Assembly: GCA_004791255.1 (NCBI GenBank)
Contig: SRUQ01000004.1
Location: 696,031-760,030, forward strand
Source: a bacterium M00.F.Ca.ET.205.01.1.1
GTDB taxonomy: Bacteria > Pseudomonadota > Alphaproteobacteria > Rhizobiales > Rhizobiaceae
Direction: 5' to 3'
Length of the DNA: 64,000 bases
The position numbers were made by a program, and so were the translations under genes. The notes under the pieces are model-generated. The model was not told the origin of the DNA, did no database searches, and saw only the letters and a program-made list of their open reading frames with translations. Each line of letters starts with the position of its first letter. Positions within the stretch are counted from its first letter, which is position 1. Positions 18,563 to 27,325 of this stretch are shown piece after piece.

Positions 18563-19639
18563 TCATCTCGCCAACGCGCCTCCGCCCTGCCCGAAATAAT
18601 GCACACGGGCCGGCTCACAGGAAATCGCCACCATCGCATCAGGCCTGATGTCAGGCTGACCGCGCAGCAGCGCCCTCACCCGAGCCTGCCCGGCGGCGAG
18701 CGTCACCACAGTGTAGCCGCCAAGCGGCTCGACCTCGAACACCCGCGCCGGGCGGCCCCTGCCCCCCTCCGCCATCTCGTTGTCCGTCCAGGGCCGGACC
18801 TTGATGTCTTCGGGGCGCAGCCCGATCTCGATCGCCCCGGCCGGCGCCTTTTGATCGGCAATGCGGATCGCGCCGTCGGCCGCCTCGACCCCGCTTTCGC
18901 CGCGCACCGAAGGCAGGATGTTCATGACAGGCGAGCCCAGCATCCTGGCCACATAGGCGCTTGCCGGGTGGTCATAGATCTCGGCCGGCGCGCCGATCTG
19001 CCTGATGCGGCCGCTCTCCAGAATGGCGATGCGGTCGGCGACCGACATCGCCTCTTCCTGGTCATGGGTGACGTAGATCAGCGTCTTGCCGAGATCGCGC
19101 TGGATGCGCTTCAGCTCGACCCGCGTTTCCTCGCGCAGTCGCGCATCGAGGGCCGAAATCGGATCGTCCATCAGATAGGCATTGGGGTCGCGCACCAGGG
19201 CACGGGCAATCGCCACGCGTTGGCGCTCGCCGCCCGAAAGCTGCGCCGGCGGCTTGTGCAGGATATGGCCCATATGCAGCTTGGCAGCGACGTCGGCGAC
19301 ACGTTTCTTGATTTCGAGCTCAGCGACCCGGCGTTCGACTAGGGGGAAGCGCACGTTTTCGAGCGCGCTCATATGCGGAAACAGTGCCAGGTTCTGGAAC
19401 ACCATGGCGACATTGCGCTCGGCCGGCGAGACCGCATTGACCGCCTTGCCGCCGATCAGGATTTCTCCGGCATCCGGCGTCTCCAGCCCAAGGATCAGCC
19501 GCAGCAGCGTCGACTTGCCGGACAGCGGCGGCCCGAAGAAGCAGAAGAACTCATTGTCGTTGACGGTGAAGGACGCATCGTCGACGGCAAGCGTGCCGCC
19601 GTAGCGCTTCGTGACATTGCGGAAGATGATATCAGCCAT
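18563..19639 (-). CDS. ABC importer ATPase (MalK/UgpC-like), Walker B Glu replaced by Asp
   Basis: A 358-residue ATPase with an N-terminal NBD and a C-terminal TOBE-like regulatory region (IEIGLRPEDIKV). Walker A is GPPLSGKST, signature LSGGE at residues 134-138, and the H-loop is YVTHDQ. In Walker B the catalytic glutamate is Asp (LMDDP, residue 159). The adjacent ATPase has an intact Walker B but a broken signature. If the two form a heterodimer, both changes fall in the same composite site. The gene starts 3 bp after the other ATPase stops, supporting joint assembly. Confidence 0.92.
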   Translation of the reverse strand: MADIIFRNVTKRYGGTLAVDDASFTVNDNEFFCFFGPPLSGKSTLLRLILGLETPDAGEILIGGKAVNAVSPAERNVAMVFQNLALFPHMSALENVRFPLVERRVAELEIKKRVADVAAKLHMGHILHKPPAQLSGGERQRVAIARALVRDPNAYLMDDPISALDARLREETRVELKRIQRDLGKTLIYVTHDQEEAMSVADRIAILESGRIRQIGAPAEIYDHPASAYVARMLGSPVMNILPSVRGESGVEAADGAIRIADQKAPAGAIEIGLRPEDIKVRPWTDNEMAEGGRGRPARVFEVEPLGGYTVVTLAAGQARVRALLRGQPDIRPDAMVAISCEPARVHYFGQGGGALAR

Positions 19640-19642
19640 GGC

Positions 19643-20734
19643 TCAACCCGCCTTCACTGCAAGGCCGGTAGCGGCGTCGAACACACGCACTGACGACGCC
19701 GGTGGCGCGACGACCGCCTTCTGCCCGATCGACAGCCCGACATCGTTTTCGAACACCGCCTTCACCGCACTCTCGCCTTCGCTCAGATGGACGATGGTGC
19801 GGGCGCCGATCCGTTCGACGAAACTTACCGGCATGGCGAGCCCCTGCCTGTCCGGCACCAGTGCCGCGTGTTCCGGCCGGAAACCGTAAAGCACCTCGCC
19901 GCGCGCGCCACGCAGGGCGGCGGCGAGGTCGTCGGGCAGCGGCGGCGTGATGCCGAGCGGCCCGAGATCGACGACAAGCCCGCGATCGCTTTCCGCCGGC
20001 CGCCCCTTGAGCAGGTTCATGCCCGGCGCGCCGATGAAACGAGCGACGAAGACATTGGCCGGATTGTTATAGACTTCGAGCGGCGTGCCGACCTGCTGCA
20101 GCACGCCATGGTCCATGACCGCGATACGGTCGGCCATGGTCATCGCCTCGAGCTGGTCGTGCGTGACATAGACCATGGTCTGCCTGAACTGGCGCTGCAG
20201 TTGCTTGAGTTCGGTGCGCATCACCGCGCGGAAGGCTGCGTCGACATTGGACAACGGCTCGTCGAGCAGGAAGATCGCCGGCTCCATGATCGCCGAACGG
20301 CCGATCGCGACGCGCTGCAGGATGTTCACCGACAGCCGGTCCCCCTTGCGGTCGAGCAGCGGTGTCAATTGCAGCATCTCGGCGATGGCGCCGACGCGAC
20401 GATCGATCTCTGCCTGGGCGGCGCCGCGCATTCTTGGCCCGTAGGCGAGGTTCTGGCGCACCGTCATATGGGTGAAGATGGCGTAGTTCTGGAAGACGAA
20501 GCCGACACCGCGACGCCCCATCGGCACGCCGGCCATGTTGCGCTCGCCAAACAGGATCCTGCCGCTGGTCGGCTCCTCCATGCCCGCAATCATGTTCATC
20601 GTCGTCGACTTGCCGCAGCCCGAAGGTCCGAGCAGCGCCATGAACTCGCCATCGGCGATTTCGAGGTCCATGGTCTTCAGCGCGGTGAAGTCGCCGAATG
20701 TCTTGACCAGGTTTTGCAAATGGATCGCGCTCAT
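19643..20734 (-). CDS. ABC importer ATPase (MalK/UgpC-like), degenerate signature motif
   Basis: A 363-residue ATPase with Walker A GPSGCGKST (from residue 36), Walker B FLLDEP with Glu159 intact, and the H-loop YVTHDQ. The ABC signature, normally LSGGQ, reads LSVNI at residues 134-138. The C-terminal part resembles the TOBE region (GFRPEHAAL). Its start overlaps the permease stop by 4 bp. With the neighbouring ATPase it probably forms the NBD heterodimer of one importer; operons with two such ATPases are known for rhizobial glycerol uptake, but the catabolic neighbours here suggest another substrate. Confidence 0.92.
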   Translation of the reverse strand: MSAIHLQNLVKTFGDFTALKTMDLEIADGEFMALLGPSGCGKSTTMNMIAGMEEPTSGRILFGERNMAGVPMGRRGVGFVFQNYAIFTHMTVRQNLAYGPRMRGAAQAEIDRRVGAIAEMLQLTPLLDRKGDRLSVNILQRVAIGRSAIMEPAIFLLDEPLSNVDAAFRAVMRTELKQLQRQFRQTMVYVTHDQLEAMTMADRIAVMDHGVLQQVGTPLEVYNNPANVFVARFIGAPGMNLLKGRPAESDRGLVVDLGPLGITPPLPDDLAAALRGARGEVLYGFRPEHAALVPDRQGLAMPVSFVERIGARTIVHLSEGESAVKAVFENDVGLSIGQKAVVAPPASSVRVFDAATGLAVKAG

Positions 20735-21654
20735 GCCGGCACCTGTCTTGCGCGCGCCATGCACTTCATGGCGAACACGGCAACGATGGACAGCACGACC
20801 AGGATGGCGAGCGCGATCGCCGCCACATAGCCCCAGATCAGATCCTGCGTGGTGACCTTGTAAATGTAGACGGAGATCGTCTCGGTAGCGACGCCGGGAC
20901 CACCGCCGGTCATGATGTAGAGCGTGTCGAAGATCTTGAAGTTCTCGATCACGCGGATCGCCAGCGCGATGATGATGATCGTCTTCATCTTCGGCAGCAC
21001 GATGGAGGTGAAACGCTGCCAGGGATTGGCACCAAGCAGCGTCGCCGCCTTGATCTGGTCCTGCGGCACGCCGACCAGGCCGGCGAGCAGGATCAAAAAC
21101 ATCAGCGGCGTCCACTGCCAGATATCGGCGATCATCACGGCGATCAGCGCCAGCGTCGGATCCGACAGCCAGGCGATGGTGACGGGGCCGCCCATGATGG
21201 CCGACAGGATGTCATTCACCGGGCCGCCCGACTGGAAGAGCATGAAGAACATGTAGCCTGCCACTGCCGGCACCACCATCATCGGCATCAGCAGGATCGA
21301 ATAGAAGATACGCTTGCCCGGGAAATCGTCGGCAAACAGCGTCGCCAGCGCCAGGCCGAGCAGGAACTCCGCCGGCACGCAGACGACCATGACGATCACC
21401 GTGCGCTTCAGCGCGCTCCAGAACCGCCCGTCGGCGGCAAGGTCGGTGTAGTTGGCAAAACTGTTCCACATCTCCCAGGCGTTCCACCAGCCGAGGCCCG
21501 ACAGCGGCGACCAGTCGGTGACGCTGATGTAGAGCTGCATCAGCAGTGGAAAGGCGGAAATGAACAGCACCAGGATCTGCGCCGGCAGGGTCAAGCGGAA
21601 GCCGAGCCTTGCCCCCTCGTCGCGCAGAGCCGGTGTCGCAAGCGCGGTGCTCAT
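20731..21654 (-). CDS. ABC importer permease (MalF/UgpA type)
   Basis: A 307-residue membrane protein of the binding-protein-dependent transport family with an EAA-like loop (QIKAATLLGANPWQRFTSIVLP) and about six hydrophobic segments. Start ATG 21654 has GGAGG six bases upstream. It is 32 bp downstream of the partner permease and overlaps the ATPase start, so the transporter genes are translated as a block. Confidence 0.93.
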   Translation of the reverse strand: MSTALATPALRDEGARLGFRLTLPAQILVLFISAFPLLMQLYISVTDWSPLSGLGWWNAWEMWNSFANYTDLAADGRFWSALKRTVIVMVVCVPAEFLLGLALATLFADDFPGKRIFYSILLMPMMVVPAVAGYMFFMLFQSGGPVNDILSAIMGGPVTIAWLSDPTLALIAVMIADIWQWTPLMFLILLAGLVGVPQDQIKAATLLGANPWQRFTSIVLPKMKTIIIIALAIRVIENFKIFDTLYIMTGGGPGVATETISVYIYKVTTQDLIWGYVAAIALAILVVLSIVAVFAMKCMARARQVPA

Positions 21655-21686
21655 GTGATCCTCCGAAATGCTTACGGCCGCCGCGC

Positions 21687-22547
21687 TCATTGCTTGAGCG
21701 CTCCGAAGGTCAGCCCGCGCACCAGATGGCGCTGGATAGCGATGCCCATGATGACTGGCGGCACGGCGGCGATGAGCCCGAGTGCGGCTTTGGCACCATA
21801 GAGCTGGCCGGTCATCGAAGACGATAACGAGGCCATGTAGACGGGTATCGTCACCCATTCGCGCGTCGTCAGCAGCAGCGCGATCAGATAATCCGACCAG
21901 TTGAGGATGAAGACGAAGAGGGCAGCGCTCGCCAGCGGTGCGCGCATCATCGGCAGCGTGATGCGGGTGAAGACGCGCAGCCGCGAACAGCCTTCGACAA
22001 GCGCCGCCTCTTCGATCTCGCGCGGCATGTCGTCGAAGAAGGTCTTCATCAGCCAGAAGGCGAACGGCAAGGTGACGATGCCGTAGATCAGCGCCAGGCC
22101 CCACCAGCTGTCGTTGAAGTTCAGGAACGACCACATGATCATCACAGGGATCATCACGGCCATCGGCGGAAACAGCCTGAGCTGGATCAGCGCCAGCGGC
22201 AGGTTCTGGCCGGAGCCGAAGCGCGACAGGCCATAGGCCGCGGCAGTACCCGCCGACATGGCGATCACCGTTCCGAACACCGCCGACAACAGCGAAGAAA
22301 GGATCGGCTTCAGCGCGGTATGATCGAGCGCCACGATCAGGTCGTTGGCGGATTCGCCGAACACGAATTGGAAATTGGCAAGCGTCGGATGCTTCGGCCA
22401 CCACGTCAGCTCGGCGCCCGTCGCCGACCATTCGCCGATCGGCTTGAACGCCATCGACACCATCCACAGGATCGGCACCAGCGTCACCGCGATCGCCGCG
22501 AGGATCGCGGCGTAGCGGAATATCTCGAATGGAATGGAACGCTTCAT
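21687..22547 (-). CDS. ABC importer permease (MalG/UgpE type)
   Basis: A 286-residue membrane protein with the EAA loop [21 protein letters not shown] and six predicted hydrophobic segments, the usual size for a MalG-class subunit. ATG 22547 is preferred over the longer open frame because the extra residues are not hydrophobic and cross the hairpin at 22578-22608. It pairs with the 307-residue permease of the next gene. Confidence 0.92.
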   Translation of the reverse strand: MKRSIPFEIFRYAAILAAIAVTLVPILWMVSMAFKPIGEWSATGAELTWWPKHPTLANFQFVFGESANDLIVALDHTALKPILSSLLSAVFGTVIAMSAGTAAAYGLSRFGSGQNLPLALIQLRLFPPMAVMIPVMIMWSFLNFNDSWWGLALIYGIVTLPFAFWLMKTFFDDMPREIEEAALVEGCSRLRVFTRITLPMMRAPLASAALFVFILNWSDYLIALLLTTREWVTIPVYMASLSSSMTGQLYGAKAALGLIAAVPPVIMGIAIQRHLVRGLTFGALKQ

Positions 22548-22577
22548 CTGGCTGCTTTGCTGGTGGCGTTTGCTTGC

Positions 22578-22608
22578 GGAGGGGAGGAACGGATGCCCCC
22601 TCCCCTCC
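22578..22608 (-). terminator. Hairpin between binding-protein gene and permease
   Basis: GGAGGGGAGG and CCTCCCCTCC form a 10-bp perfect stem with an 11-nt loop in the 83-bp gap after the binding-protein stop. There is no T-run after it on the minus strand, so a 3' stabiliser is more likely than a full terminator. A smaller inverted repeat (CTGATCC/GGATCAG, 22613-22634) overlaps the stop codon. Confidence 0.6.
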
Positions 22609-22630
22609 AATGCTGATCCAGGGAGGTGGA

Positions 22631-24244
22631 TCAGCTGATCGGATCGAGCACGGTCGGCCATGCCTCCTTGTTGGTCTTGATGGCTTCGAGCAACTTGTCC
22701 TCGCCGATGCGTCGCGCGATCTTCTTCCATTCGGTCTCTGTGTCGGCCATCGCCTGCTCAGCGGTCTTGGCCTTGGTCAGCGACGCCATCAGGTTCTCGT
22801 CCAGCGCATTGTGGAAGGCCGTGGCGCCCGGATAGTTGATGGTCGGCACGGTGCGCGCCACCGTCTCCCGCACCACGTCCATGTGGTAGGCGTGGTAGGT
22901 CTGGCGAACCAGCGGATCGGAGAAATCCGAGAGCCGGAACGGATCGAGATAACCGCCGGGATTGGCGCTCATCCAGGCATAGATGCGCGCCGAGCCGAGC
23001 CACTGCAGCAGGAGATAGGCGACCTCCGGATTCTTCGACTGCGACGACACCATGCCGGTCAGCGAGAACCACAGCACCGAACGGCTGATCAGCTTGCCGT
23101 CGATCTCGCGGCCGGGCGGCAGCATCGAGCCGATCTTGCCGGTGACAGCCGAATCCTTGTTGCCGGCATTGTCGAGGAATTTCGGCAGGTTGGAGAAGGC
23201 GCAGGTCATCGCCGCGCCGCCCTTGGCGAAGTTGCCGTACTGCTCCGGCCAGCCCCACGAAATGGCGTCCGGCGAATGATGGGCCAGTGACTCGGCATAT
23301 TCGTTGGTGGCGGCAATGCCATGCTCGGAATTGATCAGCGGCTTGCCGTCATCGCCGAACAGGAACTGGTTGGGCGAAGCCATCGAAACGTAGCGCTGGT
23401 ACCAGTTTGTATAGCCCCAACCCTGATTGCGCAGGTCGGTGGAGCCGAACAGGCCCTTGTCGGGGCGCTGGAAGAAGGCCGCGACCTCGCCGTGCTGCTT
23501 CCAGGTCTTCGGGGGCGCAAGGTCATAGCCATACTTGTCCTTGAACGCCTTCTGCTCGGCGGCGTCACCGAACAGATCCGTGCGGTAGACCCAGGTCTGG
23601 AAATCACCGTCCAGCGACACGCCATAACTCGAGCCGCGATACTGGTTGAGCAGCGACACGCCCTTGGCGCCGTTGACGTAACCCTGCTTCGGATCGTCCC
23701 ATTCCGGCTTGTGCTTGGCGACGAAGTCGTCGAGCTTGGCGATACCGCCGGTTTCGGCGAGATCGCCAAGACGGTTCCACTCGGTCGAATAGATGTCGTA
23801 AGCCCCACCCTTGGTGGAGATATCCTGCATCGTCTTGGTGAATTCCTGGCCGTTCGGCAGGCCGACGATTTCGATCGCGATGCCGGTTTCCTTTTCCCAG
23901 AGTTCCTTGATCGACGGCGCGCCTGCCGGGAACGGCTTGGTCAACTGTCCGATCGAGCCATCCGAAAGCCCTAAAACGATCTTCGCCGGCGCCTTGCCGG
24001 CGGCTTTCAGCGCCTTGGCCGCCTCGATGGCGCGCCCTTCCGGCGTATCCGGCCCATACTGATAGCGTTCGGCACCGTCGAAGCCGGTCGGGCCGCCAAT
24101 CATGCCGGGCGCCAAAGCATCAGCCGCGAAGGCGCGGCCGGGGCGGATGAATTGCGGTGCGATACCTGTGGCGGCGACGAACACCGCCGCCTTTCCTCCG
24201 GACGCCAAAAGGCGGCGCCGCGAGATGCGGATCAAATCAGACAT
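22631..24244 (-). CDS. Periplasmic solute-binding protein with Tat-type signal
   Basis: A 537-residue protein of the SBP_bac_1 class, longer than the usual 420 residues. The N-terminus has a twin-arginine stretch ([10 protein letters not shown]) before a hydrophobic segment and an A-rich cleavage site (RAFAADA), so export by Tat is likely. Large binding proteins of this size accompany the two-ATPase glycerol-type importers of rhizobia. GGGAGGA precedes ATG 24244; the frame is open further upstream but crosses the promoter region. It is the first gene of the eleven-gene operon and is divergent from the LacI regulator. Confidence 0.9.
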   Translation of the reverse strand: MSDLIRISRRRLLASGGKAAVFVAATGIAPQFIRPGRAFAADALAPGMIGGPTGFDGAERYQYGPDTPEGRAIEAAKALKAAGKAPAKIVLGLSDGSIGQLTKPFPAGAPSIKELWEKETGIAIEIVGLPNGQEFTKTMQDISTKGGAYDIYSTEWNRLGDLAETGGIAKLDDFVAKHKPEWDDPKQGYVNGAKGVSLLNQYRGSSYGVSLDGDFQTWVYRTDLFGDAAEQKAFKDKYGYDLAPPKTWKQHGEVAAFFQRPDKGLFGSTDLRNQGWGYTNWYQRYVSMASPNQFLFGDDGKPLINSEHGIAATNEYAESLAHHSPDAISWGWPEQYGNFAKGGAAMTCAFSNLPKFLDNAGNKDSAVTGKIGSMLPPGREIDGKLISRSVLWFSLTGMVSSQSKNPEVAYLLLQWLGSARIYAWMSANPGGYLDPFRLSDFSDPLVRQTYHAYHMDVVRETVARTVPTINYPGATAFHNALDENLMASLTKAKTAEQAMADTETEWKKIARRIGEDKLLEAIKTNKEAWPTVLDPIS

Positions 24245-24599
24245 TGGAGTTCCTCCCTCAGGGCCAATGTTTCCTCCACAAGCCCATGAGGGATATTGAC
24301 GGCAGTATCGGAAGCCTGTCAACATCATAAATAATCAAAATACCTCACAATATCTCAATGAGGCCATCAAATGCAGCTTGCCGAGGGCCACCAACCGCTC
24401 CCGATGCCTCATATTGATGGGAATTGTGTTTTCTCGGCCGGCCGAACCGCGTCCCAGCGACTTGATTTAACCCGGCGGCTTGCGCTTCGGCCAAGGCCGG
24501 ATACATCATTTCCCATCAGAATCGCGGATGGTGACCCGCCAACGCCCTCAGGTCGGCCGGGTACAGTGCGCGATCCTGATACGTGCAGGAGATAAGACG
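24245..24599. promoter_or_regulatory. Divergent promoter region between transport operon and LacI regulator
   Basis: This 355-bp gap holds no convincing gene. The part nearest the operon (about 24300-24365) is AT-rich for this genome and contains an imperfect palindrome, CCTCA at 24343-24347 and TGAGG at 24359-24363 around 11 bp. The regulator has AGGAG at 24587-24591. Both promoters, and the binding site of the divergent LacI protein, are expected here; the palindrome is only a weak candidate. Confidence 0.5.
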
Positions 24600-25628
24600 G
24601 TGCGTTCCACCCTGACTGACATAGCCCGGCAAGCCGGCGTTTCCGCCGCCACCGTCGACCGCGTGCTCAACAACCGCCCGGGCGTGCGGGCCCGCACGCG
24701 CGAGATCGTGCTCGATATGGCGCAGCGCCTTGGCTATATCGCCGAAGGGCCGAACGGCGCACCGCCCAAGACCGCCCCCGGCGAGGTCATCCGGCTTGAC
24801 TTTGCGCTGCCTGCCGGCACCAACTCTTTTATCAAGATGCTGCATCGCCACATCGAGGCCCAGGCCATGGCGCGCCCCGACCTCGACGTGCACATCGCCA
24901 CCATCGAGGGCTTCAATCCCGACCGGCTCGCCCGGCTGCTGCAGGATTTGCGTGGCCAGACGCAAGGCGTCGGCGTCATCGCTCTCGATCACCCGACGGT
25001 GCGCGAGGCGATCCGTTCGCTGTCGGCCAACGACGTCAAGGTGGTGACCATCGCCTCCGACATCCTGCATGTGCCCAGGGTCGCCTATATCGGCATCGAC
25101 AACCGCGCCGCCGGGCGGCTGGCCGGCTATCTGCTCAACCGTTTCATGGGCTCGGGGCGTCCGGGCAAGGTGGCGCTGTTCGCCGGCTCGCTCTCCTATC
25201 GCGGCCACGAGGAACGCGAGATGGGGTTCCGGCACATACTGACCGAGGAATCGCCCAACCTGCAGATCGTCGAGATGCGCGAAATGCTCGACGACCGCGA
25301 GAAGGCCTATTCGGAAGCATCTGCCCTGCTGGACCGGCACCCCGACCTCGCCGCGATTTACAATGTCGGCGCCGGCAACACCGGCATCGCCCGCGCGCTC
25401 AAGGAGCGCGGCCGAGCCGGATCGATGGTTTTCCTCGGCCACGAGGCGACCGACGGCACCAAGGAACTGCTGCTCGACGGCACGCTCGACGCCGTCATCG
25501 ACCAGAACCCGCGCGTCGAGGCGCGCGAAGCGCTCAACATCCTGACGCATGCGGTCCGGGGCCAGCCCTACGAACTGCACCAGCCAAGGCTGCAGGTGAT
25601 TTTCAAGGAGAACATACCGGAGATCTGA
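24600..25628 (+). CDS. LacI family transcriptional regulator
   Basis: A 342-residue protein with the LacI helix-turn-helix at the very N-terminus (TLTDIARQAGVSAATVDRVL) followed by a periplasmic-binding-like effector domain (IGIDNRAAGRLAGYLLNRF, YNVGAGNTGIARAL). GTG 24600 is chosen because AGGAG lies 8 bp upstream and the DNA-binding domain begins four residues later. It is divergent from the sugar operon and probably represses it until the sugar or an early intermediate binds. Confidence 0.9.
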   Translation: MRSTLTDIARQAGVSAATVDRVLNNRPGVRARTREIVLDMAQRLGYIAEGPNGAPPKTAPGEVIRLDFALPAGTNSFIKMLHRHIEAQAMARPDLDVHIATIEGFNPDRLARLLQDLRGQTQGVGVIALDHPTVREAIRSLSANDVKVVTIASDILHVPRVAYIGIDNRAAGRLAGYLLNRFMGSGRPGKVALFAGSLSYRGHEEREMGFRHILTEESPNLQIVEMREMLDDREKAYSEASALLDRHPDLAAIYNVGAGNTGIARALKERGRAGSMVFLGHEATDGTKELLLDGTLDAVIDQNPRVEAREALNILTHAVRGQPYELHQPRLQVIFKENIPEI

Positions 25629-25643
25629 TTGGGGATTGGCCTA

Positions 25644-25659
25644 TCAATTTTAAAATTGA
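25644..25659. promoter_or_regulatory. Perfect 16-bp AT-rich palindrome upstream of the siderophore-interacting gene
   Basis: TCAATTTTAAAATTGA is its own reverse complement. It lies 16 bp after the LacI gene stop and about 120 bp before the ATG of the siderophore-interacting protein, in an AT-rich island (to 25682) that could hold its promoter. A metal-responsive regulator site is plausible from context only; it does not match an Irr or RirA box that I can quote with confidence. Confidence 0.45.
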
Positions 25660-25781
25660 CTTTCATCTTCATGTTTTAATATGTGACCCCTGTCCGGGCC
25701 GCCACGCAGCGGACTTCCATCAAGCCAGCCAGGGCCGTCCAGCCAGCCAGCAGAATTCGCTTCGCTTGGGGGCTGCATCCA

Positions 25782-26897
25782 ATGAGAACGACGACCGCGC
25801 GCACTTTTAACGCAATGGAAGCACCGGTGCGCGAACTGGCCAGCGAAGCTCGCCTCAACCTGCGGCACCTGCCCGATTACATGGACAGCATTGCCGACAG
25901 GCTGCAGAGCTTCGAGGCTGAGACCTCAACAGACGGCCAGCGCATCGACTTCCGTTTCACGTTCGGCGACGCTTCCTTCGACATGGAGCGCCTGGTGATG
26001 CGGGCCAATGCCACGGACCGCGATGGTCTGGCCCGCGTCAAGGACCTGCTCGCCACCGCGGTTGAGGTCTACGCCAAGGCGGAAAACCCCGAGATCGTCT
26101 GGACCGGCGATCTCTCCGGCGAGACCAGTCTTGCGCAGTTCCGCGAAATGACGGTGACAGAGGTTCGCCACCTCACCCCGCATATGCGCCGCGTCCGCCT
26201 GGCCGGCGCGAATCTCCACCGCTTCGCCAAGTTCGGCGGCATGCATATCCGCATGCTGTTCCCGACAAAGCACGTGCCCGATCCGCTCTGGCCCGTGCTC
26301 GGCGCCAACGGCCTGCCGGTCTGGCCAGCCGACGATCGCAAGCCGGTGGCGCGCGTCTACACCATCCGCGCGCTCGATGTGGCCAAGGGCATCATCGATG
26401 TCGATTTCCTCGTCCATCCCGGCGAGAGCGTCGGCGCCGCCTGGGCCATGCAGGCGGCGCCAGGCATGAAGATCGGCATTATGGGGCCGGTCGGCCGTCC
26501 GGTGCGGCAGGCCGAATGGTATGTCATGGGCGCAGACGAAACCGGCCTGCCGGCGCTGGCGCGCATGCTGGAAACGCTGCCGGCGCAAACCAGGGGCCTT
26601 GCCTTCGTCGAGATCGCCGATCAGCGCGAGAAGCAGCAGATAGACAACGCCACCGGCATCGAACTGCACTGGCTGACACGGAACGGCGTGCCGGCCGGCG
26701 GGGACAGGCTGTTGGCCGAGACCGTGCGCTCGGTGACGTGGCCGCGGGGCGCGTCAACCTTTGGCTGGTTCGCCGCCGAGGCGGCTGCCGCCAAGGTCGT
26801 GCGCGAACACTGGCGCAGCACGTTGGGACTTGGTCGCGACGAGACGCTGGCGGCTGCCTATTGGCGGCGTGGTGCTGCGGGGCTGATGGCCGGCTGA
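25782..26897 (+). CDS. Siderophore-interacting protein with N-terminal DUF2218 domain
   Basis: A 371-residue protein. Residues 1 to about 95 match the DUF2218 type (LRHLPDYMDSIADRLQSFEA); the rest is a FAD-binding ferric-siderophore reductase (VARVYTIRALD for flavin binding, then WYVMGADETGLPALARML and the C-terminal FGWFAAEAAAAK). Such proteins reduce ferric siderophores in the cytoplasm to release iron. I chose ATG 25782; an upstream ATG at 25683 would add 33 residues of low-quality sequence. Its last 40 bp overlap the convergent aconitase X small-subunit gene. Confidence 0.85.
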   Translation: MRTTTARTFNAMEAPVRELASEARLNLRHLPDYMDSIADRLQSFEAETSTDGQRIDFRFTFGDASFDMERLVMRANATDRDGLARVKDLLATAVEVYAKAENPEIVWTGDLSGETSLAQFREMTVTEVRHLTPHMRRVRLAGANLHRFAKFGGMHIRMLFPTKHVPDPLWPVLGANGLPVWPADDRKPVARVYTIRALDVAKGIIDVDFLVHPGESVGAAWAMQAAPGMKIGIMGPVGRPVRQAEWYVMGADETGLPALARMLETLPAQTRGLAFVEIADQREKQQIDNATGIELHWLTRNGVPAGGDRLLAETVRSVTWPRGASTFGWFAAEAAAAKVVREHWRSTLGLGRDETLAAAYWRRGAAGLMAG

Positions 26898-27325
26898 AGC
26901 CTCACGATTGCTGCGCCATCCCCGCCAACGCCAACCGCAATGCGTTCACCGGAGACGACGCCCGCAATGTCGCACACGACAAGCGGCATGCTGATCGCAT
27001 AAAGAAACTCCGCGACGATGGCGCCGACCGCCAGGATCGGGTCCGGCCGCTCCAGAAGGATGCATGCGGGCGCGGTACCCCGGCGGATGGCTTCGGCAAG
27101 CACAGAGGATGAGGACGACGAACCGCGCCCGCTCGGCATAACCAGGATCTTCCCCGCGATGTTCTGGCCAAGGCCAGGATGCGAGTGATCTACGATGTCG
27201 CCGGTCTCGGCATCGATGCCACCCCAGAAGCTGAGCGGTTGCGAAAACACCAGCGTCTGGCCTTCGGCAGTGCCGACCAGTTGGAATGTGCCGGATCGCT
27301 CCACGACCTCCACCGGCCGGATCAT
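26858..27325 (-). CDS. Aconitase X small (swivel) subunit, DUF126
   Basis: A 155-residue protein with the DUF126 swivel-domain pattern: LSFWGGIDAETGDIVDHSHPGLGQNIAGKILVMPSGRGSSSSS, given here only as the segment from about residue 25 to 70, with the GRGSSSSS phosphate-loop-like run. It forms the aconitase X enzyme with the larger subunit encoded upstream; its ATG overlaps that gene's stop. Two-subunit bacterial aconitase X enzymes include cis-3-hydroxy-L-proline dehydratases. Confidence 0.87.
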   Translation of the reverse strand: MIRPVEVVERSGTFQLVGTAEGQTLVFSQPLSFWGGIDAETGDIVDHSHPGLGQNIAGKILVMPSGRGSSSSSSVLAEAIRRGTAPACILLERPDPILAVGAIVAEFLYAISMPLVVCDIAGVVSGERIAVGVGGDGAAIVRLQPAISPAAPRRQ

